From: Clostridiales bacterium | GTDB lineage: Bacteria; Bacillota; Clostridia; Oscillospirales; Oscillospiraceae | Length of the DNA stretch: 64,000 nucleotides | Assembly: GCA_029268065.1 (NCBI GenBank) | Contig: JAJUHC010000006.1 | Span: 28,766-92,765 of the forward strand | Direction of reading: 5' to 3' | Part shown: positions 39,281 to 48,343 of the stretch, piece by piece | Position numbering within the stretch: the stretch's first letter is position 1 | How the letters are laid out: each line of letters opens with the position of its first letter | Position numbers and translations under genes: made by a program | The notes under the pieces: generated by a model | What the model was told of the DNA's origin: nothing | The model's input: the letters and a program-made list of their open reading frames with translations, nothing else | Databases searched by the model: none

Positions 39281-39306
39281 CAACTTGTTTTGGAAAGTGA
39301 GTATTT

Positions 39307-40584
39307 ATGGAGAGAAGCGAATCTATGATGATAAATGAGGTTCAAGTGAGAGAAAAAAGTGAAAAGCAAGTTCCGACGATTTGGAACAGGACCTTTGTTT
39401 GCGTCATGATCAGTCAGGTATGCCTGGCCATGTCCCAATCAATAACAAGTCCGCTTGTATCGTCATATGCGGCGTTCCTCGGGGCGGGAGCGGTTCTTAT
39501 CGGCGTGCTGACAGGGCTTTATTTCGGAGTGGCCGTTGCGATGCGCCCTGTGGCGGGGCCCGCCGTGGTATTTCTCGATAAGAAGGTGCTGCTGATTTCG
39601 GCGAACATACTGGGGATTCTGGTCAATTTCTTTTACGCGACCTTCAACAACATTCCCCTTTTCGTCGTGGCAAGAGTGCTGCACGGGATCCAGTTCAGCA
39701 TTATCGGTTCTCTAGTCGTGACGATAGCGGGAGACAGCCTTCCAAAGGAAAAGCTCGGCTCCGGTCTCGGCATTTTCGGGATAAGCACAGCGGTACCCAC
39801 GGCCGTCGGAGCGACCGTCGGACTGGCGATAAGGACATGGGGGAACGCGCGCTTCGGCGTAGTAGGGGGGTATAAGGCCATATTCTACGCCGCGACCATT
39901 TTCATGGTTTTCTCCCTTATTCCGAGCTTTTTTGTGGAGCCCGTCAGGCGCTCGAAGGAGGAACTTGCGGCCGGAGGGCCCTGGTATAAAAGCATTATAG
40001 CGCTGCCAGCCGTCCCGCCCTCGATTTGCAACATGCTGCTGTCCATGTCTTCTGCGCTTTTCAGTGCGTATCTGGTTCCGTATGCGGCAGAAAAGGGCTT
40101 TTCCGGCATCTCTCTGTTCTTCACCTTTTACGCCGCAACGATGATAATCTCAAGACCGCTTTTCGGAAAGCTCGTCGACAAGCACGGAGGAACCGTTGTC
40201 TTTCTGCCCTGCATAATATTCCTTATGATTACCTTTGTGCTGCTATGGCTTGCCAAAGGCATTCTGCTGGTATATGTGGGCGCGTTGATTGCGGGCATAG
40301 GCTACGGCGGGGCGTTCCCCTCCATTCAGGCCTGCTGTCTTCAGACGATGCCAGCCTTCAGGCGCGGGGTTGCCAGCAACACCAATTTTCTGGGTGTGGA
40401 CCTCGGGATGTTTGCAGGTCCCGCTCTCGCGGGCGTTGTAATATCGGCCTTCATAGGGAGCGGCAAGGCCTATTCGATTATGTACCTGTTTGCGACGATA
40501 CCGCTTATACTTTCGCTTGTGCTGCTTCTGGCGTTTAAAGGGTACATAGACCGAAGGATAAAAGAAGTGTCTGAAATGGATTGA
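39307..40584 (+). CDS. MFS transporter, paralogue of the preceding gene
   Basis: Shared blocks with 38042..39280: GLYFGVAVAMRPVAGPAVVFLDKK, TIAGDSLPKEKLGSGLGIFGI, RRGVASNT. Confidence 0.88.
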   Translation: MERSESMMINEVQVREKSEKQVPTIWNRTFVCVMISQVCLAMSQSITSPLVSSYAAFLGAGAVLIGVLTGLYFGVAVAMRPVAGPAVVFLDKKVLLISANILGILVNFFYATFNNIPLFVVARVLHGIQFSIIGSLVVTIAGDSLPKEKLGSGLGIFGISTAVPTAVGATVGLAIRTWGNARFGVVGGYKAIFYAATIFMVFSLIPSFFVEPVRRSKEELAAGGPWYKSIIALPAVPPSICNMLLSMSSALFSAYLVPYAAEKGFSGISLFFTFYAATMIISRPLFGKLVDKHGGTVVFLPCIIFLMITFVLLWLAKGILLVYVGALIAGIGYGGAFPSIQACCLQTMPAFRRGVASNTNFLGVDLGMFAGPALAGVVISAFIGSGKAYSIMYLFATIPLILSLVLLLAFKGYIDRRIKEVSEMD

Positions 40585-40597
40585 TTTAAGAGTCTCG

Positions 40598-40630
40598 GCA
40601 TACGCGGCGTCCGCCGCGTATGCTTTTTTG
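40598..40630 (+). terminator. Rho-independent terminator after the MFS pair
   Basis: GCATACGCGGC-GTCC-GCCGCGTATGC TTTTTTG. Confidence 0.85.
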
Positions 40631-40765
40631 CTTTTATGGGCGCTTTTGCCAAACTGTAATATAAGGGTGGTTGCATTTTTGGCGTTACAGAGCCCAAATC
40701 GGGTCCGAGATAGGCAAAATATTGTAGCAACGCGTTTGTTTGCGAATATAGTGGTTGTAGAGGTG

Positions 40766-41212
40766 ATGGCGTTGGACACAAGAGAGCTGTTTGCGAGGCT
40801 TATCAAATGCGAGGCGGGCGGCGAGGGTATCGACGGGATGAGGGCCGTAGCGACCGTAGTAATGAACAGAGTTCACGTACCGAACGGCGAATATCAGAGG
40901 GTGAATCAGGGGAGTCTCAGGAGGGTTATAGAGCAGCCTTATCAGTTTACCTGCATGATGACGACCGTTTACGGAGAGCCGAACCCGCAGAACGTCTGGA
41001 CGGCCACGCCGGACGACATACACTACGAGGTGGCGGACTGGGCCATACAAAACGGTGTTTTTTCCGGAGTGGGTTCGCAGTCTCTTTGGTATATGAACCC
41101 CTTCAACCCGAACTGCCCGGGCCTTTTTCCGTACAACGGGACCGGCTACTGGCTGACAAGGATAAATCAGCATTGCTTCTACAATCCCACGGCGGCTTAT
41201 GCCCAGACATAA
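40766..41212 (+). CDS. SleB/CwlJ-type cell wall (spore cortex) hydrolase
   Basis: MALDTRELFARLIKCEAGGEGIDGMRAVATVVMNRVHVPNGEYQRV...; Hydrolase_2-type E-A-x-GE...GMxAVAxVVxNR pattern. Confidence 0.85.
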   Translation: MALDTRELFARLIKCEAGGEGIDGMRAVATVVMNRVHVPNGEYQRVNQGSLRRVIEQPYQFTCMMTTVYGEPNPQNVWTATPDDIHYEVADWAIQNGVFSGVGSQSLWYMNPFNPNCPGLFPYNGTGYWLTRINQHCFYNPTAAYAQT

Positions 41213-41231
41213 ATTTTAATGAGGTGATAAT

Positions 41232-41687
41232 ATGCCTATCAACTGGACAGACAACAAGGTTTTCAATTCTAATCCGCAGCAGAGGACGGCCTACAACACG
41301 AAAGCGCCGATGCAGCCGGCTCCGCAAATGGAAAATATTCAGATGAGCCACAAAATGAGCGTTCAGGGCGATACGATGAACGCCAAGGATATGACGGGCG
41401 GGCAAATGATGAATGAAAGAATGATGAACAGCGACGAGATGAACGGGGATATGATGTTCCAGCAGGGTCCGCCTCCGGTAATGGATAAGCATTATCTTGC
41501 GGGATATCTTGCCGCCAATATCGGAAAAAACGTCAGGGCTGAATTCGCGCTTCCCGGAGGCTTTTTCATCGACAAAGCCGGCATACTGAGGGAAGTCGGG
41601 GTCAATTACTTTGTTTTGGAGGATAATATTTCGCACGCGCGCATAGTCTGCGACCTCTATTCCGTAAAATTCCTGACCATACTTTGA
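41232..41687 (+). CDS. GerQ-like spore coat protein with Met/Asn-rich N-terminal region
   Basis: MPINWTDNKVFNSNPQQRTAYN...MMNERMMNSDEMNGDMMFQQG...YLAGYLAANIGKNVRAEFALPGGFFIDKAGILREVGVNYFVLEDNISHARIVCDLYSVKFLTIL; sits directly after the CwlJ-like gene. Confidence 0.6.
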   Translation: MPINWTDNKVFNSNPQQRTAYNTKAPMQPAPQMENIQMSHKMSVQGDTMNAKDMTGGQMMNERMMNSDEMNGDMMFQQGPPPVMDKHYLAGYLAANIGKNVRAEFALPGGFFIDKAGILREVGVNYFVLEDNISHARIVCDLYSVKFLTIL

Positions 41688-41852
41688 CATTAACTTTCTT
41701 TACATATTTTTGGACTGCGGACTGGGAATTCCCCGAATCATACGGGGAATTTCGTTTTTCTTATGGAAAAGCCGCATTGTTTGTGGGATAATATCCGCAG
41801 GGCGGATACCGTCCCGCAGAAGCAGTTTTTTCTTGTGAACGGAGTGATTTTT

Positions 41853-42545
41853 ATGGCGTCGATTCTTATAGCGGACGATAACAGGCAGATAACCTCCATC
41901 CTGGAGGAATATGCGAAAAAAGAGGGGCATACCACCAGGACCGCTTTCGACGGCGAAGAGGCTCTCGAGCTTTTCAGGAGCTTTAAGCCCGATGTAGTGC
42001 TCCTCGACGTCATGATGCCGAAAACTGACGGTTTTGAGGTCTGCCGCGAAATCCGGAAAGCTTCGGGCACGCCCGTAATAATGATAACCGCGAGGGGCGA
42101 GGATTTTGAAAAGATCATGGGCCTTGACATAGGCGCGGACGACTACATCATTAAGCCCTTTTCTCCCGGGGAGGTTATGGCAAGGGTACGCGCTATTTTG
42201 CGCCGCGTCCAGTCGGACGGGCAGAAGAAAAAGCAGCTTTCATATCGGGACCTCGTTATCGACCTCGAGGACTACACAGTGACGGTCGGGGGGCACGATG
42301 TCCCTCTCACGAAAAAGGAGCTTGAGATACTGTGGACGCTTGCTTCGAACAAGAGCAAGGTTTTTTCGAGGGACAACCTTCTGAACAGCCTATGGGGCTA
42401 CGACTACTTCGGCGACAACAGAACCGTGGATTCTCACATCAAGAGGCTCCGCGCAAAGCTCGACGAATATCCGCACGAGGGCTGGGAGATAAGAACCATA
42501 TGGGGAGTCGGCTATAAATTCGAGGTAAAATCCGATGAAAAATAA
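41853..42545 (+). CDS. OmpR-family response regulator
   Basis: MASILIADDNRQITSILEEYAKKEGH...; VVLLDVMMPKTDGFEVC; C-terminal winged helix NRTVDSHIKRLRAKL. Confidence 0.93.
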   Translation: MASILIADDNRQITSILEEYAKKEGHTTRTAFDGEEALELFRSFKPDVVLLDVMMPKTDGFEVCREIRKASGTPVIMITARGEDFEKIMGLDIGADDYIIKPFSPGEVMARVRAILRRVQSDGQKKKQLSYRDLVIDLEDYTVTVGGHDVPLTKKELEILWTLASNKSKVFSRDNLLNSLWGYDYFGDNRTVDSHIKRLRAKLDEYPHEGWEIRTIWGVGYKFEVKSDEK

Positions 42546-44028
42546 GATAGCCTTCAGGCTCATGCTTGCCTTTCTCTCGGCTCTTCTGATATTTTCACTT
42601 GTTATCGGGGGCGTTTTTATCGCTCTTTTCCGCAGCAATACGATGAACGCAAAAAAGACCGAGCTGGAAACCCGCGCGAAATCGATTGCCGCAACGCTCT
42701 CCTCCGTGAACGCTCAATCAGGAACGGGCAAGGGGAAAAACGGCGGCGGAATGTCGGGCGGGGGTGCGGGCGGCGGAGAGCAGATCGGATACGGTGTGCT
42801 TATGCGCTATATGAACGAAATCTCCGGCGCCAACGTCTGGGTCGTAGATCAAAGCCTCCAGCTTATCACCTCAAGGATGGGCGGCAGGCAGTATCATTAT
42901 TCAGACCTGCCGAGGAACGCGGAAGAGGTGGTCCAGGAGGTGTTCAAGGGCAACACAACCTTCAGCGAGGATTTCAGCACGCTTTTAAACGCGCCCACGC
43001 TTACCGTCGGCACGCCGATAATGTCCGGCGGCGCCGTAGCCGGGGCCGTGCTGCTCCATTCCCCCGTGCAGGGCATTACAGAAGTGACGACACAGGGAAC
43101 GCGGATTCTGCTTGTCAGCCTTTTTGCGGCGCTGGCGCTTTCGCTCCTGCTTTCCGCGGCTCTCGCCTACAACTTCACAAAGCCGCTCAGAATAATGAAA
43201 AGGACCGCTGTGAGCATAGCCTCCGGCGACTATTCCGCAAGAACCGGCATCATCAAAAGGGATGAAATCGGCGAGCTCGCCGAGGCCATCGACACTATGA
43301 GCGGCAGGCTCCACGAAGCTCGGCTTGAAAGCGAAAAGCTCGAAAGGCTCCGGCGTGAGTTTGTGGCGAACATATCCCACGAGCTGAAAACTCCGGTCAC
43401 GGTTCTCAGAGGCTCGCTTGAGGCCTTGTGCGATGAGGTGGTGACGGAGCCGGGGCAGGTGAAAAGCTATCACAGCCAGATGCTGGCCGAAACCCTTTAT
43501 CTGCAGAGGCTTATTAACGACCTTCTTGACCTTTCAAGGCTCCAGAACACCGACTTTAAAATTGAAGCCTCCGAAATAAACCTCGGCGAGGTCCTGAGAG
43601 ACTCCGTCCACAGCGCGGGCAGGCTTGCGGCTAAAAAGGACATTGAAATAAGGGAGAAGCTTGACGAACAATTTTTTAGAGTAACGGGCGACTACGGGCG
43701 GCTCAGGCAGATGTTCCTAATAATACTCGACAACGCCGTGAAGTTTTCGCCTCCCGGCTCCGAGATCACGGTTTCGCTTGAAAACGGTACGGTATCCGTG
43801 AGCGACAGCGGCGTCGGTATTCCGGAGAAGGAGCTCCCTTACATCTTCGACAGGTTTTATAAAACAAAGTCTGAGGAAAACAAAAGCGGCTCGGGGCTCG
43901 GCCTTGCCATCGCAAAGCAGATCGCCGAGCGGCACGGCGTCACCATAAGCGTTGAAAGCAGGGAGAGCGAAGGCACGACCTTCAGGTTTCATTTCAGGAA
44001 TTCAGACTTAAATACAAACAGGCTGTAA
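42535..44028 (+). CDS. sensor histidine kinase (HAMP)
   Basis: EFVANISHELKTPVTVLRGSLEAL; ILDNAVKFSPPGSEITV; GSGLGLAIAKQIAERHG. Confidence 0.94.
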   Translation: MKNKIAFRLMLAFLSALLIFSLVIGGVFIALFRSNTMNAKKTELETRAKSIAATLSSVNAQSGTGKGKNGGGMSGGGAGGGEQIGYGVLMRYMNEISGANVWVVDQSLQLITSRMGGRQYHYSDLPRNAEEVVQEVFKGNTTFSEDFSTLLNAPTLTVGTPIMSGGAVAGAVLLHSPVQGITEVTTQGTRILLVSLFAALALSLLLSAALAYNFTKPLRIMKRTAVSIASGDYSARTGIIKRDEIGELAEAIDTMSGRLHEARLESEKLERLRREFVANISHELKTPVTVLRGSLEALCDEVVTEPGQVKSYHSQMLAETLYLQRLINDLLDLSRLQNTDFKIEASEINLGEVLRDSVHSAGRLAAKKDIEIREKLDEQFFRVTGDYGRLRQMFLIILDNAVKFSPPGSEITVSLENGTVSVSDSGVGIPEKELPYIFDRFYKTKSEENKSGSGLGLAIAKQIAERHGVTISVESRESEGTTFRFHFRNSDLNTNRL

Positions 44029-44055
44029 TTGCCGGTTAGCCGGCAATTACAGCCT
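44020..44055 (+). terminator. 16-bp perfect inverted repeat overlapping the HK stop codon
   Basis: AGGCTGTAATTGCCGG-TTAG-CCGGCAATTACAGCCT. Confidence 0.6.
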
Positions 44056-44056
44056 G

Positions 44057-44085
44057 AGCGTGTCGAAATAGCCTTTCGACACGCT
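44057..44085. repeat. Hairpin module AGCGTGTCGAAA/TTTCGACACGCT, copy 1
   Basis: AGCGTGTCGAAA-TAGCC-TTTCGACACGCT; arms identical to 49849-49877. Confidence 0.75.
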
Positions 44086-44090
44086 TAAAG

Positions 44091-44120
44091 GGAGGGTATC
44101 GGATACCCCCCCATTTTTTT
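44091..44120. repeat. GGGTATC/GATACCC hairpin followed by T-run, copy 1
   Basis: GGGAGGGTATCGGATACCCCCCC ATTTTTTT; related to CCAGGGGGTAT-TGG-ATACCCCCTGG at 49823. Confidence 0.6.
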
Positions 44121-44913
44121 AAAACGTAGGAGCTATATTGCACATATGGTCTAACGGTCCGCTTCCCTTCCCGAGGTCAAGACCCGCCCTTAACGCGGCA
44201 GTGACATAAGCCTTCGCGCCCGCTATGCTTTCCTCAAGGCTGCGGCCCGCGGCAAGGTTGCAGGCTATCGCCGAGGAGAAGGTGCAGCCCGTGCCGTGCG
44301 TATTCGGATTATCAACCCTTTCGCAAGGGTACCAGCGCAGCTCACCCTTCCGATACAGGAGGTCGTCCGCGGAAGCGGGGAGGTGCCCGCCCTTTATCAT
44401 CACGCCGCCAGGGATGAAGGCTGATATTTTCTCCGCCGCCTCAATCATATCCTCGCGGCTTTTGATTTCTATGCCGCAGAGGGCTTCCGCCTCGGGAATA
44501 TTCGGCGTTATTACCGTGCCGAGCGGCAGCAGTCTCTTCACAAGCGCTTCCATAGCCTCCTCAGACAAAAGGCGGCTCCCGCTTGTAGCTATCATCACGG
44601 GGTCCACCACGATGTTTTCGGCCCCGTATTCAATGAGCTTGTCCGCTATGGCGTTTATGATGCCGGGACTCGAGACCATGCCGATCTTGACGGCGTCCGG
44701 GCGTATATCCTCGAAGATACAGTCTATCTGCTGCTTAACGAACTCGGGAGAGGCCTCGAAAATCCCGAAAACGCCCGTCGTATTCTGGGCCGTAAGGGCC
44801 GTAATGGCGCTCATCGCATACATTTTATGCGCGGTTATGGTCTTGATGTCCGCCTGTATGCCGGCTCCGCCGCTGGAATCCGAGCCCGCTATAGTAAGAA
44901 CCTTTTTCATCAC
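44119..44913 (-). CDS. thiD: hydroxymethylpyrimidine/phosphomethylpyrimidine kinase
   Basis: VLTIAGSDSSGGAGIQADIKTITAHKMYAMSAITALTAQNT; PNTHGTGCTFSSAIACNLA. Confidence 0.96.
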   Translation of the reverse strand: MMKKVLTIAGSDSSGGAGIQADIKTITAHKMYAMSAITALTAQNTTGVFGIFEASPEFVKQQIDCIFEDIRPDAVKIGMVSSPGIINAIADKLIEYGAENIVVDPVMIATSGSRLLSEEAMEALVKRLLPLGTVITPNIPEAEALCGIEIKSREDMIEAAEKISAFIPGGVMIKGGHLPASADDLLYRKGELRWYPCERVDNPNTHGTGCTFSSAIACNLAAGRSLEESIAGAKAYVTAALRAGLDLGKGSGPLDHMCNIAPTF

Positions 44914-45557
44914 ATGAATGCCTCCAATGCCGAAAAGGAACTGACAAATATATCGGAAAGACGAGCTATTTCGTCACGCTGCTTTTTTGCGCTTTCATCG
45001 CTTATCGCGACCACCGTAAATCCGGCTTCCTTTCCAGTTTTTATCGCGTAGAGAGCGTCCTCGAAAATAAAGGTTTCCTCCTTTTTTGTTCCGAGAAAGT
45101 CAAGAGCCGCGTTGAAAACGTCCGGACTGTCCTTCCCCGCCCCGACCTCGGTGCAGGTTACGATTGCGCCGAAATAGCCGAGCATCCCGTTTCTTTCAAG
45201 CCCGGCTTCGACGAGATGCCTGTTCGTCGCCGTTGCGACGCACATTTTTACTCTCCTCGAACGAAGGCTCTCAAGGAATCCGATTACCCCTTCCTTGGGT
45301 CTGACTTCATTCCGATAAAAATCCTCGACCGCCCCGTCTATGCCTTCCATGATTTCGGAAACGGACTCCGTCACTCCGTACTCGCGCCGGAAATAGTCCG
45401 CGGCCTGCATCAGGCTGAGCGAAATGATTGTATCCCGCAAATCCGGCCTCGGCGTCTTGCCGATACTTTTCAAATATCTGGCTCCCGCCGTCTCCCAAAC
45501 GGACATAGAGTCCAGCAGGGTTCCGTCAAGGTCGAATATCGCTCCCTTTATCCTCAC
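44910..45557 (-). CDS. HAD-superfamily hydrolase (beta-phosphoglucomutase-like phosphatase)
   Basis: GAIFDLDGTLLDSMSVWETAGARYL; CVATATNRHLVEAGLERNGM; FIFEDALYAIKTGKEAGF. Confidence 0.9.
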   Translation of the reverse strand: MRIKGAIFDLDGTLLDSMSVWETAGARYLKSIGKTPRPDLRDTIISLSLMQAADYFRREYGVTESVSEIMEGIDGAVEDFYRNEVRPKEGVIGFLESLRSRRVKMCVATATNRHLVEAGLERNGMLGYFGAIVTCTEVGAGKDSPDVFNAALDFLGTKKEETFIFEDALYAIKTGKEAGFTVVAISDESAKKQRDEIARLSDIFVSSFSALEAFM

Positions 45558-46194
45558 AATTCACCGTTCTTTCCGCAAGCTTCAGCATTTCTTCCGCCGC
45601 TTTTTTTATATTGCCGCCCGCGAATATAGCGGAAACGACCGCGATGCCGGCGATTCCCGAGCCGGAAAGCTTAAGCACGTTTTCGGGGCTGATGCCGCCT
45701 ATCGCCACCACCGGTATTTTAACGGCCTTGCAAATCGCCCTCAGCGTTTCGTATGACACCGCGTTTGCGTCGCTCTTCGTCGAGGTCGAAAAAACCGCGC
45801 CGACGCCGAGGTAATCCGCTCCGCGGCTCTCGGCGGCGAGAGCCTGCTCGATGGTATGCGCCGACACGCCTAGTATCATGTCCGCACCGATTTTTTCCCT
45901 GACGAGCCCCGCTTCCATATCGCTTTGTCCGACATGCACGCCGTCCGCGCCGCATTTTAGGGCGACTTCGACGTTGTCGTTGATTAAAAACGGAACCTTG
46001 TACTTTCTGCAGAGATCCTTTATCTCAAAAGCCTCCCTGAGAAAATCCTCGTCGTCCATTTCCTTCTCCCGGAGCTGTATCATCGTCGCACCGCCGAGAA
46101 GCGCCTCCTCGACCTGCTCATACAGCGTTTTTTCTCCGAGCCACGCACGGTCGGTTACCGCGTAGAGCAGAAGATCGCGCTTATCTGATTTCAT
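45526..46194 (-). CDS. thiE: thiamine-phosphate synthase
   Basis: LYAVTDRAWLGEKTLYEQVEEALLGGATMIQLREKEMDD...; DGVHVGQSDM; VAIGGISPENV. 3' end overlaps the HAD gene by 32 nt. Confidence 0.95.
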   Translation of the reverse strand: MKSDKRDLLLYAVTDRAWLGEKTLYEQVEEALLGGATMIQLREKEMDDEDFLREAFEIKDLCRKYKVPFLINDNVEVALKCGADGVHVGQSDMEAGLVREKIGADMILGVSAHTIEQALAAESRGADYLGVGAVFSTSTKSDANAVSYETLRAICKAVKIPVVAIGGISPENVLKLSGSGIAGIAVVSAIFAGGNIKKAAEEMLKLAERTVNCEDKGSDIRP

Positions 46195-47002
46195 ATTTCG
46201 CACCGCTTTCAAGAGCTTCCGGCGTCAGATTGTATACCGCGTCAATTATTCGGGTTCTGTACGCCGAGTTGCCCTCGCCCTCTTTGAGCCTCGAGTACGC
46301 GATTTCGCCGCAAAGCCCCATGGCCGCAACCGCCGCGGCGGAGGCTTCGAGCGGGCTTTCGGCGTTTGCCGCGAGGTACGCCGCGAGCATCGCGCTCAGC
46401 ATACAGCCCGTTCCCGTTATTTTGGACATCGCGGGATGGCCGTTTCGTATAATATACACCATTTTTGAATCAGCTACAATATCTATCGCGCCGGTTATCG
46501 CTATTACGGCCCCTGTTTTTTCCGAAAAGCGCCTCGCGAAATCCGCCGCCGCACCGAGAGAGGTTTCGGTAACGGCGTCTGCAACGTCCGCGTCCACGCC
46601 CCTGGTCGTGCCGCCGCCTGAAGCAAGAGCCTTGATTTCCGATATGTTGCCGCGTATGACGGCGAGATTAAGCTCGTTTACAAGTCTCATCGCCGTCTCC
46701 GTGCGGAGCTTCGACGCGCCGGCCCCCACGGGGTCAAGTATAACGGGATGCGAAAGCAGGTTCGCTCTTTTTCCCGCGAGGAGCATGGACGGTATCGTTC
46801 TCTGGTTCAGCGTCCCGATGTTTATATTCAGCGCGCTGCATATGGATGTTATCTCCTCAACCTCGGCCCCGTCGTCCGCCATGATGGGGGAAGCGCCCGA
46901 GGCGAGAAGGATATTGGCGCAGTCGTTGACAGTGACGTAATTCGTTATGTTATGCACGAGCGGCGCTTTTCTTTTCAGGTTTTCAAGCATTTCAGCCAGC
47001 AT
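46181..47002 (-). CDS. thiM: hydroxyethylthiazole kinase
   Basis: APLVHNITNYVTVNDCANILLASGASPIMADD; LDPVGAGASKLRTE; ITGTGCMLSAMLAAYL. Confidence 0.95.
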   Translation of the reverse strand: MLAEMLENLKRKAPLVHNITNYVTVNDCANILLASGASPIMADDGAEVEEITSICSALNINIGTLNQRTIPSMLLAGKRANLLSHPVILDPVGAGASKLRTETAMRLVNELNLAVIRGNISEIKALASGGGTTRGVDADVADAVTETSLGAAADFARRFSEKTGAVIAITGAIDIVADSKMVYIIRNGHPAMSKITGTGCMLSAMLAAYLAANAESPLEASAAAVAAMGLCGEIAYSRLKEGEGNSAYRTRIIDAVYNLTPEALESGAKYEIR

Positions 47003-48167
47003 TTTTCTTCACTCCCGATACTTTGTTTATTATTATCCCCGCGAGCGACGTTATAACCATGACGGGTGCTGTGACGCCAAGAGGCGTATCAAGATTGATA
47101 ATCAGCCTGTACAGCGCGAAGCCCGCCGCCCAGAGGATGAGATTTGCCCAGTCAAAGCTTTTCGCGGATGCATCTTTTCTCAGTATAAAGTAGTCGGTAA
47201 GCAGTATCGCGGTCATGGGCGCGAACACCGAGCCGATAAGATACAGGAAGTTTTCATACTGAGTTATAGGGGTAAATACAGCCAGTATGACCCCGACCAC
47301 GCAGACGAGTACGGCGACAGGCTTTTCCTTCAGCTTCTTCGAAACGGATTCCGAGCTGACACCCGCGGAATAAGCGTCGAGGAAGGTCGTTGTAACCGTC
47401 GAGAACACCACGATTATTATAGCCGCGATGCCGAGGCCGGCGTTCATCATGATTTTTGCGATGTCGCTCTCGCCCGTAAATATGGCGGCCGCAAGACCGA
47501 TGGCATACATCCAGCAGCTTGTGACAAAGTAGGTTGCGGCGCTTGTCAGTGTCGCAGAAAACGGCTTTTTTGCGTTTCGCGTGTAGTCGGAAACGAGCGG
47601 AAGCCATGAAAGAGGCATCGCTACCGAAAGCTCGACCGCCAGCCCGAAGCTCATTGACTCGCCCGAGAGGGAAGCGCCCTTTGCTTTGAAAACGATCGAG
47701 CTTAGGATGAGCGTGAGGACAAAGAGCGCGGCCATTGCGACCATGTTCAGGCGGTTTAAGGTTTTGACGCCCGCCGCTATCCAAACGATTATCAGCGCTC
47801 CTATCGCCACGCTCCAGAAGGGGACGCCGAGCTTCCATACGGAGTCGGCGCCGAGCGCGCCGGAAAGCACCATGACAGCCGTCCAGCCGATGAGCTGCAA
47901 GATATTGAGGACCGAGAAAATTATGGCACCCTTCTGACCGAAGGATATTTTCACGGTCTCCATTGCGCTTTTCCCGCTCCTCGCGCCGATGAGTCCGGCA
48001 AAGAAAAAGATAGCGCAGCCGATCAGATGACCTGTAACTATCGCGAGCAGGCCCCTGCCAAAGCCAAGCGGCGCGAAAAGCGTACCGGTCAGAATCTCGG
48101 CGATTGACACCGCCGCGCCGAACCAGATAAGTGCGTTTGCAAAATTCGATGTTTTGGTTTTTTCCAC
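46992..48167 (-). CDS. cytX: NCS1-family transporter, putative hydroxymethylpyrimidine transporter CytX
   Basis: SNFANALIWFGAAVSIAEILTGTLFAPLGFGRGLLAIVTGHLIGC...; GTG start 48167 with AAGGAG; directly downstream of a TPP riboswitch. Confidence 0.88.
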   Translation of the reverse strand: MEKTKTSNFANALIWFGAAVSIAEILTGTLFAPLGFGRGLLAIVTGHLIGCAIFFFAGLIGARSGKSAMETVKISFGQKGAIIFSVLNILQLIGWTAVMVLSGALGADSVWKLGVPFWSVAIGALIIVWIAAGVKTLNRLNMVAMAALFVLTLILSSIVFKAKGASLSGESMSFGLAVELSVAMPLSWLPLVSDYTRNAKKPFSATLTSAATYFVTSCWMYAIGLAAAIFTGESDIAKIMMNAGLGIAAIIIVVFSTVTTTFLDAYSAGVSSESVSKKLKEKPVAVLVCVVGVILAVFTPITQYENFLYLIGSVFAPMTAILLTDYFILRKDASAKSFDWANLILWAAGFALYRLIINLDTPLGVTAPVMVITSLAGIIINKVSGVKKNAG

Positions 48168-48189
48168 GATAATACTCCTTAAAACAAAA

Positions 48190-48220
48190 TAGGCGTGGGA
48201 TGCCATAAGGCTTCCCACGC
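48190..48220 (-). terminator. Expression-platform terminator hairpin between TPP riboswitch and cytX
   Basis: Minus strand GCGTGGGA...TCCCACGC then CTATTTTGTTTT. Confidence 0.65.
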
Positions 48221-48237
48221 AAAAAATATGCGTCAAA

Positions 48238-48322
48238 AACTACCTCCGTTGGCATTACCCAAATCAGGTTCTAGGGTCGAAGCGTTCGCTTCCTCTCAGC
48301 CGGTCAAAGCTCCCCTGTTTAT
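48238..48322 (-). promoter_or_regulatory. TPP riboswitch
   Basis: Minus strand ACAGGGGAGC...CGGCTGAGAGGAAGCG...GACCCTAGAACCTGATTTGGGTAATGCCAACGGAGGTAG (THI-box core). Confidence 0.95.
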
Positions 48323-48343
48323 AAATTTTACTTTTTGATGTTA

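Noticed and set aside
47254-48255. 333-aa ORF in another frame of cytX
   Set aside because: Runs through the TPP riboswitch and has Arg-rich non-protein-like composition; cytX is well supported.
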